Positions 7,201 to 7,258 of a DNA stretch of 7,258 nt are shown here, piece after piece; the stretch's first letter is position 1; each line of letters starts with the position of its first letter. Both the position numbers and the translations under genes were made by a program. Source of the DNA: Cellvibrionales bacterium UBA2034 (GTDB taxonomy: Bacteria > Pseudomonadota > Gammaproteobacteria > Pseudomonadales > UBA7239); the NCBI GenBank assembly GCA_002333095.1, contig DDBK01000173.1, positions 4,011 to 11,268 on the forward strand. Reading direction: 5' to 3'. Under the pieces are notes generated by a model that worked only from the letters and a program-made list of their open reading frames with translations, was not told the DNA's origin and did no database searches.

Positions 7201-7258
7201 CCTTAAAAAAGGCACTGTGTTGACCGAAGAGCTATTGGCGGGTCTTGAGCGCTCTGAT
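4220..7258 (+). CDS. rpoB: DNA-directed RNA polymerase subunit beta (3' end outside window)
   Basis: The beta subunit forms one side of the polymerase catalytic cleft. The frame is open from ATG 4220 to the right edge, giving 1013 codons of roughly 1350. GGGGA at 4209-4213 lies 6 bases before the ATG, and the start [20 protein letters not shown] matches the family. Landmarks in order: [14 protein letters not shown] (about 122-135) and [19 protein letters not shown] (143-161); the proteobacterial insertion around 229-349; the rifampicin-binding region [19 protein letters not shown] (511-529); [48 protein letters not shown] with the conserved acidic pair E818/D819; and [27 protein letters not shown]. 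The window ends inside the second proteobacterial insertion (from about residue 943). The active-site lysines and C-terminal clamp lie beyond it, as rpoC presumably does. No frameshift or internal stop is seen. Confidence 0.98.
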   Translation, partial: MAYSYTEKKRIRKDFGKLPQVMDIPSLLAIQLESYQNFTQEHSGSGVREDVGLQAAFKSVFPIVSYSGNAALDYVDYTLGKPMFDVNESKLRGVTYAAPLRVKVRLIIYDRESNNKAIKDIKEQEVYMGEIPLMTQYGTFIINGTERVVVSQLHRSPGVFFDHDKGKTHSSGKLLYNARIIPYRGSWLDFEFDPKDLVFVRIDRRRKLPASILLRAIGYSAEEMLEMFFENDRFHALGDAKYQFNLVPSRLRGDIAAFDISDSKGNVIVEEGRRITARHIRQLEKASVDKLQVPGTYLHGRALAKDVVNPKTGEILFECNTIIAADVLKKLTEAGVADFETIYTNDLDCGPFIADTLRSDPSRTQLDALVEIYRMMRPGEPPTKEAAENLFQNLFFSQERYELSTVGRMKFNRRLGREEIKGEGTLSREDIVDVLKCLIDIRNGKGVVDDIDHLGNRRVRSVGEMAENQFRVGLVRVERAVKERLSVAESEGLMPQDLINAKPVAAAVKEFFGSSQLSQFMDQNNPLSEVTHKRRVSALGPGGLTRERAGFEVRDVHPTHYGRVCPIETPEGPNIGLINSLATYARTNDYGFIETPYRKVVNGKVTDDIEYLSAINEADHVIAQASAKIEKGKLVEDLVAVRHMNEFTVKPPQDVQYMDVSPRQVVSVAASLIPFLEHDDANRALMGSNMQRQAVPTLRAQKPLVGTGMERVVATDSGVCEIARRGGVVDSIDASRIVIRVNEDEVTKGDAGVDIYNLIKYTRSNQNTCINQRPIVRPGDVVARGDVLADGASVDLGDLALGQNMRIAFMPWNGYNFEDSILISERVVKEDRFTSIHIQELTCIARDTKLGSEEITADIPNVGEGALGKLDDSGIVYVGAEVKAGDILVGKVTPKGETQLTPEEKLLRAIFGEKASDVKDTSLRVPSSTKGTVIDVQVFTRDGLKKDQRAVDIEKSQLDQYRKDLNEEYRIMEGATLERLHDALLAKKVNGGAGLKKGTVLTEELLAGLERSD
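5756..5836 (+). other. Rifampicin resistance-determining region of rpoB, sensitive-type residues
   Basis: These codons (513-539 here) match E. coli residues 507-533 with an offset of six. The positions most often changed in resistant strains carry the ordinary residues: Q519, D522 (GAT 5783-5785), H532 (CAC 5813-5815) and S537 (TCT 5828-5830), matching E. coli Q513, D516, H526 and S531. Conservative V530 and V536 replace the Ile residues of E. coli. From family knowledge this predicts a target that still binds rifampicin. Confidence 0.85.

Overview
This window is the conserved ribosomal-protein / RNA polymerase locus of a bacterium, read entirely on the + strand: 3' end of tuf, tRNA-Trp, secE, nusG, rplK, rplA, rplJ, rplL, and the 5' three quarters of rpoB. 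Several features point to a gammaproteobacterium: a 127-residue three-helix SecE, an L10 closely resembling the Pseudomonas/E. coli form, an EF-Tu tail ending VVAKIIE, a tRNA-Trp between tuf and secE as in pseudomonads, and a beta subunit carrying the proteobacterial insertions. The protein sequences look closest to the broad Pseudomonadales/Cellvibrionales group. That is a judgement from remembered family sequences, not a search. Base composition and codon use look even across the window, with no sign of a foreign segment.

Layout. Bases 1-423 are the last 140 codons of EF-Tu. Bases 424-489 hold a weak hairpin, followed by tRNA-Trp (490-565, CCA encoded) and secE-nusG (602-1528). A 145-base gap carries a hairpin, an extended -10 promoter candidate and a folded leader that is a candidate L1 operator. 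Then come rplK and rplA, which overlap by one base (TAATG). A 283-base gap before rplJ folds into several helices and is the expected L10 autoregulatory leader. rplJ starts at GTG and is followed after 58 bases by rplL. A 217-base gap between rplL and rpoB has a hairpin next to the rplL stop, a clear terminator-like attenuator at 4092-4120 and further small hairpins. rpoB begins at 4220 and runs off the right edge after 1013 complete codons.

The genes work as one gene-expression module. EF-Tu and tRNA-Trp serve elongation, SecE is part of the translocon, and NusG couples transcription to translation. L11, L1, L10 and L7/L12 build the ribosome's L1 stalk and factor-binding stalk, and RpoB is the polymerase catalytic subunit. 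The non-coding spacers hold the feedback and attenuation signals that in relatives keep ribosomal protein and polymerase output separate.

I found no mobile element, CRISPR array, defence gene or unknown protein-coding gene. The observations worth a second look are all in the RNA leaders and spacers. I see no evidence here for a previously undescribed system.
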